A DNA stretch of 33,589 bases from the NCBI GenBank assembly GCA_022825595.1, contig JAJDWM010000603.1, forward strand, positions 1 through 33,589, given 5' to 3'. The notes beneath the pieces were generated by a model. The model saw only the letters and a program-made list of their open reading frames with translations, ran no database searches and was not told the origin of the DNA. A program made the position numbers and the translations under genes. Shown piece by piece: positions 25,601-33,329 of this stretch. How positions within the stretch are numbered: position 1 is the first letter of the stretch; every line of letters starts with the position of its first letter. Origin of the DNA: Bryobacterales bacterium (lineage in GTDB: Bacteria > Acidobacteriota > Terriglobia > Bryobacterales > UBA6623).

Positions 25601-25922
25601 CGTTGAGAACGTTCCGGACCGATCCGAGCACGACGGCACCCCGCGCGCGGAGGGCTTCGATCACAGGCTCCTGCGTCCCGCCGACGGCCCTCTCCATGAC
25701 TATGAAGCTCGTCTTCGCGACGCGGGCCGGTCCCCGGCGCGCCAACTTCCCAGAGCGCTGACTGCTGAGGCGCTGACCCGTTGCGGGTGCGTCGAGCAAT
25801 ACAGTGTATTGGCCCGCACCATCGTCGGACGGCACACGCAGGGGCGCCTGGCCGAACAGCGGCACGGCGAGAGCGGCGATGAGCCACAGGTGCCGCAAGA
25901 GGTGAGCCAACGTGCTTGCCAT
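22626..25922 (-). CDS. Secreted S8 family serine peptidase (subtilisin-like) with PA domain and TIGR03437-like C-terminal domain
   Basis: Catalytic triad: ISIAVIDSGLDFLHP (Asp), FSGHGTAVAMIAAGG (His), VTGTSAAAPAVAGAAAL (Ser). PA-like segment ACASFEGAELDGAILVARRGGCWFADKAENAAAAGAAGLVVYDD. C-terminal IDGIYNSATLLDARPLAPGSLATIFGGAFSEF...VGPEEVGVQIPWEL. SD GAGGAG before ATG 25922; the track start at 25982 is probably too far upstream. Confidence 0.93.
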   Translation of the reverse strand: MASTLAHLLRHLWLIAALAVPLFGQAPLRVPSDDGAGQYTVLLDAPATGQRLSSQRSGKLARRGPARVAKTSFIVMERAVGGTQEPVIEALRARGAVVLGSVRNVLNAVFVRADEQQAESFLGIPGVKRVVASREVALGLIGVEEAVRLMEARSQAAEVGATGEGISIAVIDSGLDFLHPAFSDDSLAPLAGFPKGRPADIALANSKVVAIRTYQHLQNTRAPATSSPDDSSAWDFSGHGTAVAMIAAGGRVESPAGPVSGIAPKAYLGIYKVSGTPGLVPAASSQAVIAAIDDAVVDGMDILNLSLGHVADSPWNASGRGCGQPPDVLCDPLAAAAQSAVVDFGRVVVAAAGNDGRIAGGLQPARATVSTPAVAPDVIAVAATANPVRLHESVRIARRTLPALSGSGPGLDDSLRAPARLAASLGDAQACASFEGAELDGAILVARRGGCWFADKAENAAAAGAAGLVVYDDQPMQDLVEMSALRDTDIPAYFVSAESGAVIEALVQEAGAEGEVLLAMDPTPLRSARPWRSPAAFSSRGPSPGLNLKPDIAAPGLDVYTAGAFQYERIGGFNPSEFRRVTGTSAAAPAVAGAAALVWQRHPALTSREVASALINTASAEIVEDGEPARAAAVGAGLLDVAAALEPIATVEPATVGFGMLSGRTLPVWQEIYVTNRAPVARSYELEVVPRDNDRRAAVTLEGRSRIVLWLEPDQYRAIRVSLEGLRPLPGSYEGHVAVRAVGELGEVRVPYLYLVGDNVPHTAFATGPGSTRAFQGEVSRRRVSARFVDRFGVGVADAPVEVRLPSGEVTVLSATGRTDRHGVAEAVVEFGPSRGPHEAVVVAGGVELPFTFYAERERPRIDGIYNSATLLDARPLAPGSLATIFGGAFSEFWGEAPAAPLPVTLKALSVSFDFPEAGISEPGRVFYVGPEEVGVQIPWELAGLNFAYVKVRLTDRFGDQSWSEPVVLELADISPELYSVPDGAGWTSAWHADGSPVTTGQPASAGDTILLQLTGTGPFAEPLASGDAFEESVELANDVAVSIDGLPATVTFDGSFPGVTGLTFVEATVPSGVRPGIADVVVSIGGIPTEPGTVPVR

Positions 25923-25935
25923 GCGTCTCCTCAAT

Positions 25936-25970
25936 CCGACGTGCCCCTGAGAGGTACGGTTGCACGTCGG
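25936..25970. promoter_or_regulatory. Perfect 9-bp inverted repeat (CCGACGTGC N17 GCACGTCGG) in a divergent promoter region
   Basis: Read directly; lies between the protease start (25922, -) and the heparinase-like gene start (26009, +). Confidence 0.5.
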
Positions 25971-26008
25971 GCCTGCGGCCAAGACGGGCGTACCTACAAT
26001 GAGTCCCA

Positions 26009-27469
26009 GTGCCTAGCACTCGCGCCGTCGTGTTCCTCAGCGCGCTGCTCCCGCTCGCGGCGAGCGCGCGCGCACAGGCCGACTTCCGCGTCTACGAAGA
26101 CCATCCGAGGCTCTTCCTAGAGCCCGAGCGCCTGGTCAGGCTGCGCCGGGACGTCGACCGCCAGTCGCTGCGCTGGCGGGCGCTGCGTGACCTGATCGGG
26201 ACCGGAGCGGACTTTGAAGAGCAACCGCTCGTCGATGCACTGCTGTACCAGACCGAGAGAGACGCACGGGCCGGGCGCCGCGCCGTCCAGTGGTGCTTGG
26301 CCAGCGCGCCGGACGGCGTGGCAAGCTCTGCGGAACTGCGAATGCTCGCGCTGGCGTATGACTGGTGCCACGACCTCTTCGATCCAGCCGACAAGTCTGC
26401 GGTGGGCGGTGCAATGGCCTCGGCGATCGAAGACGTCGTGCCCCGGGCGAACCTTGGGCCGGGCCTGATCCGCGCCGCAATCCTGGGCTCGATCGCGCTG
26501 GCGGGAGATTGGGACGGTTCTGAAGCCGCGCTCGGGGCGCTTCTCGAGACCCACTGGGAGGCAGATGTCCGGCCGGGCCTGGAAGACGGTCGATTGGCAG
26601 ACGACGCCGGCGCCATGATCGCCGCACTCGAGGCCGGCTTGGCCGTGCGGCACAACCTGGACCGCGACCTTCTCAAGTCGGGGTTTGCCGCGCTGCGCGC
26701 GCTAGCGCGATGCCGACTGCTGAGCTACTACCCCGCGGACATCGAGACCGCCGAAGGGCGGATGCGGCGCCCTTCCCGCTTCGGGCCGGACGAGGCCGCG
26801 GCACGGTTGCAGGCCCCCCTGGACCGGATCGTGGAGATGCTGATCGTGGCGTACGAGGCAAACCTGCGGGAATTCCAGTTCGTGCAGGGCTGGATCCGGG
26901 ATGAGGCTTACCTGCCGCGCTCGACCCTGCTGGCGCCCTACGAGTTCCTTTGGGTGAACCCCTACCTCCCCGGGCTGACGGCAGAGTCCTCGCCCCTAAT
27001 CGCACACGACGCCGTCCGGGGCCGTCTCTTCGGCCGTTCGACGTGGGGATGGCCGACGACGTGGATCGGATACTTTGGCGGACGCTTGGAGATTCTGGCC
27101 GGAGGGGAGCTCGCGGCTACAGAGAGCATGGGCGGGCTCCCGCCGGTCTTCTTCGAAGAGGCGGTGATCGTCCCCATCCGGCCACCCGGGAGGGTCGTCC
27201 TGTCTTGGGAACCGAGCCGCGAGAAGGCCCCCGAGAGCGTGACCGTGTACCTGATCGGGCTAATGGCGGGGGAGACCTACGGCTTGAGGATCGCCGGGCG
27301 CGAGCCGCGCCTGATCCAGGCGGGTCCGGGCGGGATCGCGATCGTCCGCAGCGATCCGGGCGTGCCAAAGCGCGACCGAATTGACTTCAGGCGCAAGGTT
27401 CGCTTGGAGCTCCACCCCACCCTGAAGCCCACTAGGCCGGGCCGGCCGCCGCCCTCACTTGCGCGCTGA
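26009..27469 (+). CDS. Secreted heparinase/alginate-lyase-like toroid protein
   Basis: Signal peptide MPSTRAVVFLSALLPLAASARAQA; HPRLFLEPERLVRLRRDVD resembles the N-terminal motif of heparinase II/III-like proteins; alpha-rich middle with a beta-rich C-terminal half. GTG start. Confidence 0.7.
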   Translation: MPSTRAVVFLSALLPLAASARAQADFRVYEDHPRLFLEPERLVRLRRDVDRQSLRWRALRDLIGTGADFEEQPLVDALLYQTERDARAGRRAVQWCLASAPDGVASSAELRMLALAYDWCHDLFDPADKSAVGGAMASAIEDVVPRANLGPGLIRAAILGSIALAGDWDGSEAALGALLETHWEADVRPGLEDGRLADDAGAMIAALEAGLAVRHNLDRDLLKSGFAALRALARCRLLSYYPADIETAEGRMRRPSRFGPDEAAARLQAPLDRIVEMLIVAYEANLREFQFVQGWIRDEAYLPRSTLLAPYEFLWVNPYLPGLTAESSPLIAHDAVRGRLFGRSTWGWPTTWIGYFGGRLEILAGGELAATESMGGLPPVFFEEAVIVPIRPPGRVVLSWEPSREKAPESVTVYLIGLMAGETYGLRIAGREPRLIQAGPGGIAIVRSDPGVPKRDRIDFRRKVRLELHPTLKPTRPGRPPPSLAR

Positions 27470-28168
27470 CGCCTTGCGCGACGCTGGCGGCGACGCCAGT
27501 TCCGCGGACGGGCAGAGGGCCGCGAGTCCGCAGTCGTCGCACAGCGGCCTGCGGGCCTTGCAGACCTGGCGGCCATGGTGGATCACCTGGTGCGAGAACA
27601 GCACCCAGCGCTTGCGGGGCAGAAGGTCCATCAGGCGGCGCTCTGTCTTCTTAGGATCCTCCTCGGCGGTCAGGCCAAGCCGGGTCGAGATGCGCTGGAC
27701 GTGGGTGTCGACAACAACGCCCGTGGCCTTGCCGAACCATGTGCCCGTGACCACATTTGCGGTCTTGCGAGCGACTCCCCGCAGCTTCACCAGATCGTCG
27801 ATGCCGGACGGCACTTGGCCCCCGTGCTCGGAAACGATCCTTTGGGCGGAGCCCTTGATGGCCTTGGCCTTGTTGCGGAAAAACCCCGTCGTGCGGATCA
27901 GGTCCTCGATGGCCTCGACCGGGGCGTCGGCCATCCGCTGCGGCGTGGGGAAGGCCGCAAAGAGCGCGGGGGTAACCTTATTCACCCGCACGTCCGTGCA
28001 TTGCGCCGAGAGAATCGTTGCCACCAGAAGCTCCCAGGCACTGCGGTGGTCGAGAGCGCATTCGGCGTCCGGGTAGTCACGGTCGAGGATTCGCAGGATC
28101 TTGCCTGTCCGGCGCTTGCGGGCCAAAGCGCTCTCACCGCTGCGGGAGTAACGGCGCATCGGGGCCAT
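27455..28168 (-). CDS. nth: Endonuclease III (HhH-GPD, Fe-S)
   Basis: LLVATILSAQCTDVRVNKVTPALF; HhH LVKLRGVARKTANVV with catalytic Lys; GVVVDTHVQRIS catalytic Asp; 4Fe-4S ligands CKARRPLCDDCGLAALC. Confidence 0.95.
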   Translation of the reverse strand: MAPMRRYSRSGESALARKRRTGKILRILDRDYPDAECALDHRSAWELLVATILSAQCTDVRVNKVTPALFAAFPTPQRMADAPVEAIEDLIRTTGFFRNKAKAIKGSAQRIVSEHGGQVPSGIDDLVKLRGVARKTANVVTGTWFGKATGVVVDTHVQRISTRLGLTAEEDPKKTERRLMDLLPRKRWVLFSHQVIHHGRQVCKARRPLCDDCGLAALCPSAELASPPASRKASARK

Positions 28169-28194
28169 GGTAGCCGACGTCTCCGCAGGGCCTC

Positions 28195-29766
28195 TTACAC
28201 GCGCACCAATGTCCGGGCCAGTTCGGCCTCGAAGTCCGAGACGGCTGCAGCTATCTCATCCTCGTTCCACAGGAGCTGTTCCGCAGCGACTTCCGCAGCG
28301 GTGCGCGCCCATCCCGGCTCGTACCCGGCGGCGAAGGCCGCGCCTGTCCGGCGCAGCAGGATGTCGCCCAATGTCAGCGCGTGCTCCTCCCGCACGGCGC
28401 GGTGGACCTCGCCGCAGGCGACCTCGCACCCCGGCACCAAGGGGTCCGCGAAGCCCGGGGACGAGGAGAGGAACTGCTGCACTTGGGCGGCTCGAGGGCC
28501 GTAAACGGCAGACAGCCGTGCGGAAACAGCACCGTTCCCCAGCGGGGCGGACGCATCGCCCCTAACCGGCCGGACCACAGGCGTGAGCGCCCGCCCCAGC
28601 ACGGCCGCAACCCTCGTGAGCGTCCTGCGGGCGAACGACTGCGCCGTGGTCAGCTTCCCGCCGGCCATGGTCAGCAGCCCGGCGATCCCGTCCCTGCGCT
28701 GGTGGTTGACGATTGCGTCGCCCCTGGAGGCCTTGTTCAGGTCCGCGCCGCCTGTCTTCAGCACAGGGCGGGATCCTGAGTAGGCATACAGCACGCTGTC
28801 GCGGGTGACCCCGGCCTCCGGGAGCAGCGCGGCGGTCTCGTCGAGCAGGTACCGCACTTCCTCCTCGCCGGGCGTCGCGCGGTCCGGCCCGTCCTCGCTT
28901 CGCACCTCCGTCGTCCCGATCAGGTGAAGGCCCCGCCAAGGGACGATGAAGAACGGACGCCGGTCTGACCGGGCCTCGCGGTACACGGCGTGCGAGGGCG
29001 CAGCCTCTAGGCGGGGAACGACCACATGCGCACCGTTGATCAATGTGAGCAGCGGGCGCATCGGCTGCCGGCCGACTCGGGCCAGAACCTCGTCAGCCCA
29101 AGCCCCGGCCGCGTTCACCACGAGACTTGAGCGCACTTCGCCTTCCCCTCCGGCACCCTCGAACCGGAGCCCAATCACCCGAGACCGGCGGATCAGGAAG
29201 CCGTTTACGCAGGCGTGGTTCCGGATGTCAGCACCGGCGTCCTCCGCCTGCAGGGCCATCTCTAGGGCCAGGCGCTCGGGGTAAACGGCCTGGCAGTCAT
29301 GGTATTCGAAGCACGCCCTCAGTCCTTTCCGATCCAGCCCCGGAACGAGCCGTCCGCACTCTTCCACCGAAAGGCGGCGAGGGGGGGGCAGCTGCCCGCC
29401 GGCCCCCAGCAGGCGATAGAGCAGCAGTCCTGAGCCGACGTACCACGGCGGGCGCGAATCGGCGCCATAGACCGGCAGCAGGAAGGGCAGGGGCTGGACC
29501 TGCCCCGGGAACTCGCGCAGGAGTGAGGCCCGGTCGCGCAGCGAAGCCCGGACCAGGGACAAATCGAACCGCTCCAAGTAGCGGAGCCCTCCGTGGATCA
29601 GCCTAGTCGAGCGACTTGTCGTTCCGGCACCGAAGTCGCGACGCTCGAGCAGGAGCGTTCGCAGCCCGGCCCGTGCCGCCTCCCGGGCAAGAGCGCAGCC
29701 ATTGATGCCACCGCCGATGATGGCCAAGTCATAATGGCTGTCGGTGTTCAAGTCCCAATCTAGCAA
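28195..29766 (-). CDS. glpD: Glycerol-3-phosphate dehydrogenase (FAD-dependent)
   Basis: HYDLAIIGGGINGCALAREAARAGLRTLLLERRDFGAGTTSRSTRLIHGGLRYLERFDLSLVRASLRDR, VVNAAGAWAD, HLIGTTEV. N-terminal start uncertain. Confidence 0.93.
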   Translation of the reverse strand: MLDWDLNTDSHYDLAIIGGGINGCALAREAARAGLRTLLLERRDFGAGTTSRSTRLIHGGLRYLERFDLSLVRASLRDRASLLREFPGQVQPLPFLLPVYGADSRPPWYVGSGLLLYRLLGAGGQLPPPRRLSVEECGRLVPGLDRKGLRACFEYHDCQAVYPERLALEMALQAEDAGADIRNHACVNGFLIRRSRVIGLRFEGAGGEGEVRSSLVVNAAGAWADEVLARVGRQPMRPLLTLINGAHVVVPRLEAAPSHAVYREARSDRRPFFIVPWRGLHLIGTTEVRSEDGPDRATPGEEEVRYLLDETAALLPEAGVTRDSVLYAYSGSRPVLKTGGADLNKASRGDAIVNHQRRDGIAGLLTMAGGKLTTAQSFARRTLTRVAAVLGRALTPVVRPVRGDASAPLGNGAVSARLSAVYGPRAAQVQQFLSSSPGFADPLVPGCEVACGEVHRAVREEHALTLGDILLRRTGAAFAAGYEPGWARTAAEVAAEQLLWNEDEIAAAVSDFEAELARTLVRV

Positions 29767-29824
29767 TCCGAACGGAATCCCCAGAGGCGCAGCAACGAGA
29801 CCCTACGGCGCGCCAGTCTGAACC

Positions 29825-30745
29825 ATGGCGGACCTGCGCACCTCGATCTGCGGAGTCGAGCTGCGGAGTCCGGTGATCGCTGCCGGTGGGACCTTCGGGT
29901 ACGGTCTGGAATTCGGTGGGATCGCCGATGTTGGGTCCATCGGCGCCATCGTCACGAAGGGGCTCTCGCGTGAGCCGATGGCCGGGAATCCGGCGCCCCG
30001 GGTCACGGAGACCGCATCGGGAATGCTCAACGCCGTCGGCCTCCAAAACGTCGGCGTCCGAGCCTTTGTCAGAGAGAAGCTCCCTGCGCTGCGGCACGTC
30101 GGCACGCCGGTGATCGCCAACGTGTTCGGGTTCCGCGTAGAGGACTACGCCGAGGTCCTGCGCGTCCTGGAAGGGGCCGGGGGCCTGGCGATGTACGAGC
30201 TCAACGTTTCTTGTCCAAACACTCGCCATGGGGGCCTGGAGTTCGGGGCCGACGCGAGACAGCTGTCGAGGGCAGTCTCAGCCGCACGCGCGGCCGTGGA
30301 TCGGCGGCCGCTGCTGGTGAAGCTCTCCCCGAATGTCACCGACATCCGGGAGATGGCGCGCGCGGCGGTGGAGTCCGGCGCCGACGGGCTGAGCCTGATA
30401 AACACGCTCCGGGGCTTGGCGGTGGATGCGCGCGCGAGGAGGCCCGTCCTCGGCGCGGGCTCCGGCGGACTCTCCGGTCCCGCGATCAAGCCGGTGGCGC
30501 TGCACATGGTGCACCAGGTGACGCAGGCCACGTCCGTGCCCGTCATTGGCATGGGCGGGATCGCGACAGCCGAGGATGTGGTCGAGTTCCTGCTGTGCGG
30601 GGCAACCTGCGTGCAGGTAGGGACCGCCAGCTTCTGGGACCCTGCGCGGGTGGCGAACCTTCCGGGCGAACTTGGGTCCTACCTCGACGCACAGGGAACT
30701 GCGAGCGCGGCCGAGCTGAGGGGTACCCTCCTGAGCCCCGGCTGA
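29825..30745 (+). CDS. pyrD: Dihydroorotate dehydrogenase, class 1B-like
   Basis: IAAGGTFGYGLEF; MYELNVSCPNTRHGGLEFG (active-site Cys loop); LLVKLSPNVTDI; GLSLINTLRGLAVDARARRPVLGAGSGGLSGPAIKPVALHMV; VIGMGGIATAEDVVEFLLCGATCVQVGTA. Confidence 0.94.
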   Translation: MADLRTSICGVELRSPVIAAGGTFGYGLEFGGIADVGSIGAIVTKGLSREPMAGNPAPRVTETASGMLNAVGLQNVGVRAFVREKLPALRHVGTPVIANVFGFRVEDYAEVLRVLEGAGGLAMYELNVSCPNTRHGGLEFGADARQLSRAVSAARAAVDRRPLLVKLSPNVTDIREMARAAVESGADGLSLINTLRGLAVDARARRPVLGAGSGGLSGPAIKPVALHMVHQVTQATSVPVIGMGGIATAEDVVEFLLCGATCVQVGTASFWDPARVANLPGELGSYLDAQGTASAAELRGTLLSPG

Positions 30746-30748
30746 ACT

Positions 30749-30773
30749 GGGGCGGCCACGACCGCCACGCCCC
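30749..30773. terminator. Candidate bidirectional terminator between convergent pyrD and add
   Basis: GGGGCG...CGCCCC outer arms (or GGCGG-CCACGA-CCGCC) in the 27-bp convergent gap; no clear T-tract. Confidence 0.3.
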
Positions 30774-31828
30774 TACAGAGCCGGGGCGGACGCGAAAGCA
30801 AACCGGGACGCGCCCCGGGCCAGCCCGTCGATCTCGGGCCACGAGAACCCCAGCTTGCGCAGCCCAGCCAGTTCCTCGGCCAGCGAGGTACTGAAAAAGG
30901 TCGGATCGTCCGTGTTGATCGACATCTGGACACCGGCTTCGAAGAGGCCCCGCGCCGGGTGTTCCGCCAGCGACCGGTACACCCCGGTGCGGACGTTGCT
31001 GGTCGGACAGATCTCAAGCGGTATGCCTCTCTCAGCCAGATGCCGCACGAGCGATGGATCCTCGATCGCGCGCACGCCATGGCCGATCCGCTCTACTCGC
31101 AACGTCCGCACGGCCTGCCAAACGCTTTCGGGCCCCGCGGCTTCCCCGGCATGGACCGTCGTGCGCAGTCCTGCTTCCCGCGCGATCTCGTATGCGCGGC
31201 TGAAGTGCCGGTTGGGGAATAGATGCTCCGCTCCGCCCAGCGTCACGCCCAACAGCGTCTGCGGACGCCGTGCGGCGACTTCCTCGAGGTGCGCCTCAGC
31301 CTTTGCGGGCCCGTAGCCGCGGACCGGATCGACGATCCAGCGGACCGTCGGGCCTCCCGGCGGATCCTCCGCCAGGACTTCGAGGATCTCCGTCAGCTGC
31401 AGCCCTTGCTCGATGTACTCGGGAATCGAGACCGTCACCTCCGCATACGTGATTCGCTGCTCGCCGAAGCCGGCGCGGACCCCTCCCACGAGTGCGCGGA
31501 AATCGTCGATGGTCCGCACGAAGTGCACCGTGAAAAGGTACGCTGCGAGGAACTGCTCGAAGTTCTGGTACTGGAACAGTCGGTCTAGGTCTGCTGCGGG
31601 ATCATCAGCCTCCAAGAGGTCCCGTATGCCGGGATGCTTCGAGAAGAGTCTCAGATGACCCGGCGGCGCGGCGTCCAGCACGGCCGCCGGAGGCCGACGC
31701 CGCAGCCGCGAGCGGAGGAATGACAACGGGATCGCGCCTCGGAGGTGCAGGTGCAGTTCGGTCTTGGGGAGCGCCTGCAGATCGGCCAAGGAAGCAACGG
31801 GCCGAGCCGCAGCCGCGCGCTCAGCCAC
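30773..31828 (-). CDS. add: Adenosine deaminase family protein
   Basis: LPKTELHLHLRGAIP (HxH metal motif), TVHAGEAAGPESVW, RIGHGVRAIEDP, PLEICPTSNV, MSINTDDPTFFSTSLAEEL. Substrate unproven (adenosine or a related aminopurine). Confidence 0.88.
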   Translation of the reverse strand: MAERAAAARPVASLADLQALPKTELHLHLRGAIPLSFLRSRLRRRPPAAVLDAAPPGHLRLFSKHPGIRDLLEADDPAADLDRLFQYQNFEQFLAAYLFTVHFVRTIDDFRALVGGVRAGFGEQRITYAEVTVSIPEYIEQGLQLTEILEVLAEDPPGGPTVRWIVDPVRGYGPAKAEAHLEEVAARRPQTLLGVTLGGAEHLFPNRHFSRAYEIAREAGLRTTVHAGEAAGPESVWQAVRTLRVERIGHGVRAIEDPSLVRHLAERGIPLEICPTSNVRTGVYRSLAEHPARGLFEAGVQMSINTDDPTFFSTSLAEELAGLRKLGFSWPEIDGLARGASRFAFASAPAL

Positions 31829-33329
31829 GCTCGCCGTACTGCTCGCGGAGGCGCAACAGTTCCGCGCGCAGCTCTTCGACGAGCTGACCGTGACCCGGTT
31901 CCTCGTAGAGATTTCGGAGCTCGTGCGGATCCTCCTTCAAGTCGAACAACTCCCAATAGTCGCCCTCGCCGTAGAACTCGATCAGCTTGTAGCGGTCGGT
32001 CCGCAGGCCACGGTGCGGACCGACCCTGTGCGGTGTCCAGAATTGGAAGCTCGGATCGGTCATCTGCTCTCGGGCCATCTCCCGAAATGCCCAAGAGTTC
32101 TCGTAATAGCTGTAGAAGGTCGAAGTCCGCCAGTCGTCAGGCGGGGCGCCCTCGAGCAGCGGCCTAACGCTGCGGCCCTGCATGCCCTCCGGCACCCTGA
32201 CGCCCGCAAGATCGAGCAGGGTTGGCGCGATGTCCGTGTTCAGCACCGGCCGGCCCTCGACTTGGCCGGCGCGGCTCAGGCGAGGATAGCGAACGAGCAG
32301 GGGTATGCGGAGGGCCGGCTCATACATGAAGCGCTTGTCATACCAGCCGTGCTCCCCCAAGAAATACCCGTTGTCTGTGGTGTAGAGCACGACCGTGTCT
32401 TCCGCCAAGCCCGACGAGTCCAAGTAATCCAATACGTGTCCGAGATTCTCGTCCACACCGTGCACGGCGCGGTGGTGATCCTTCACAAAGCGCTGGAAGA
32501 TCCACTCGCGCCGCTGCGCGGGACCCAGGCCAGCCGGCAGATCCGGGTAGTCGCCCGCCAAACTGATCTCGAAGCGCATGTCCTCGGCCTCAGACGCCAC
32601 CTGACGGGTCGCGTAATCGTCGTTATAGCTCGGGGGCTTCGGCCAGTCGACGCCATCGTAGAGGCCGGCGTGCCGCGGCGCCGGCGTGAACGGCCTGTGA
32701 GGGGCCTTGTGCTGGTACAGCAGGCAGAACGGCTCGGGCCCAGCGGTTCGGAGAAAGTCCAGCGCAAAATCGGTGGTGATGTCCGTCGCGTACCCCGACT
32801 GCTTGACTGTCTCCCCGCCGATGATGAAGTCGGGGTCGAAGTAGACGCCCTGCCCCGGCAGCACCTTCCAGATGTCGAATCCCCTCGGCTGCTGGCGCAA
32901 GTGCCACTTCCCCACTAGGCCCGTGCGGTACCCCGCCTCCTGCAATAGCTGGGGAAAGGTTGGCAGGCTGGCGTCGATCTCTTCGATCGCGTCGGCCTTC
33001 TCGGAATTGCCGCGGATCCCGTGCACGTGCGAGTAGCATCCCGTCAACACGGTCGCCCGCCCCGGAGCGCAAAGCGAGTTGGTGCAGAGGGCGTTGGAGA
33101 ACCGCGTGCCCTCGGCGGCCAGCCGGTCCATGCTTGGCGTTTGCAGCAGCGGGTGGCCGGCACAGCCCATCTGGCCGTACTGCTGGTCGTCCGTCATGAC
33201 CAGAAGAATGTTCGGCCGCGGGCCGGATGGGCGACCGCAGCGGGTGAGGAATGCCGCGCCCGTCGCGGCGGCGGCCGACCGAAGTACGTCGCGGCGGCTG
33301 GGTCCACCGACCCCTGTCATTCCAGGCAT
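31821..33329 (-). CDS. Tat-exported sulfatase (formylglycine-type)
   Basis: SRRDVLRSAAAATGAAF twin-arginine signal; PNILLVMTDDQQYGQMGCAGHPLLQTPSMDRLAAEG; NSLCAPGRATVLTG (CxPxR formylglycine motif); GLVGKWHL; DNGYFLGEHGWYDKRFMYEPALRIPLLVRYP. Likely start 33329 (MPGMTGVGGPSRRD) with SD GGAGGAG; the track start 33506 overlaps the neighbour. Confidence 0.94.
   Translation of the reverse strand: MPGMTGVGGPSRRDVLRSAAAATGAAFLTRCGRPSGPRPNILLVMTDDQQYGQMGCAGHPLLQTPSMDRLAAEGTRFSNALCTNSLCAPGRATVLTGCYSHVHGIRGNSEKADAIEEIDASLPTFPQLLQEAGYRTGLVGKWHLRQQPRGFDIWKVLPGQGVYFDPDFIIGGETVKQSGYATDITTDFALDFLRTAGPEPFCLLYQHKAPHRPFTPAPRHAGLYDGVDWPKPPSYNDDYATRQVASEAEDMRFEISLAGDYPDLPAGLGPAQRREWIFQRFVKDHHRAVHGVDENLGHVLDYLDSSGLAEDTVVLYTTDNGYFLGEHGWYDKRFMYEPALRIPLLVRYPRLSRAGQVEGRPVLNTDIAPTLLDLAGVRVPEGMQGRSVRPLLEGAPPDDWRTSTFYSYYENSWAFREMAREQMTDPSFQFWTPHRVGPHRGLRTDRYKLIEFYGEGDYWELFDLKEDPHELRNLYEEPGHGQLVEELRAELLRLREQYGERG

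Noticed and set aside
31764-32918. 384-aa plus-strand ORF antisense to the sulfatase
   Set aside because: Sulfatase motifs lie on the minus strand; this is a long antisense frame from GC bias.
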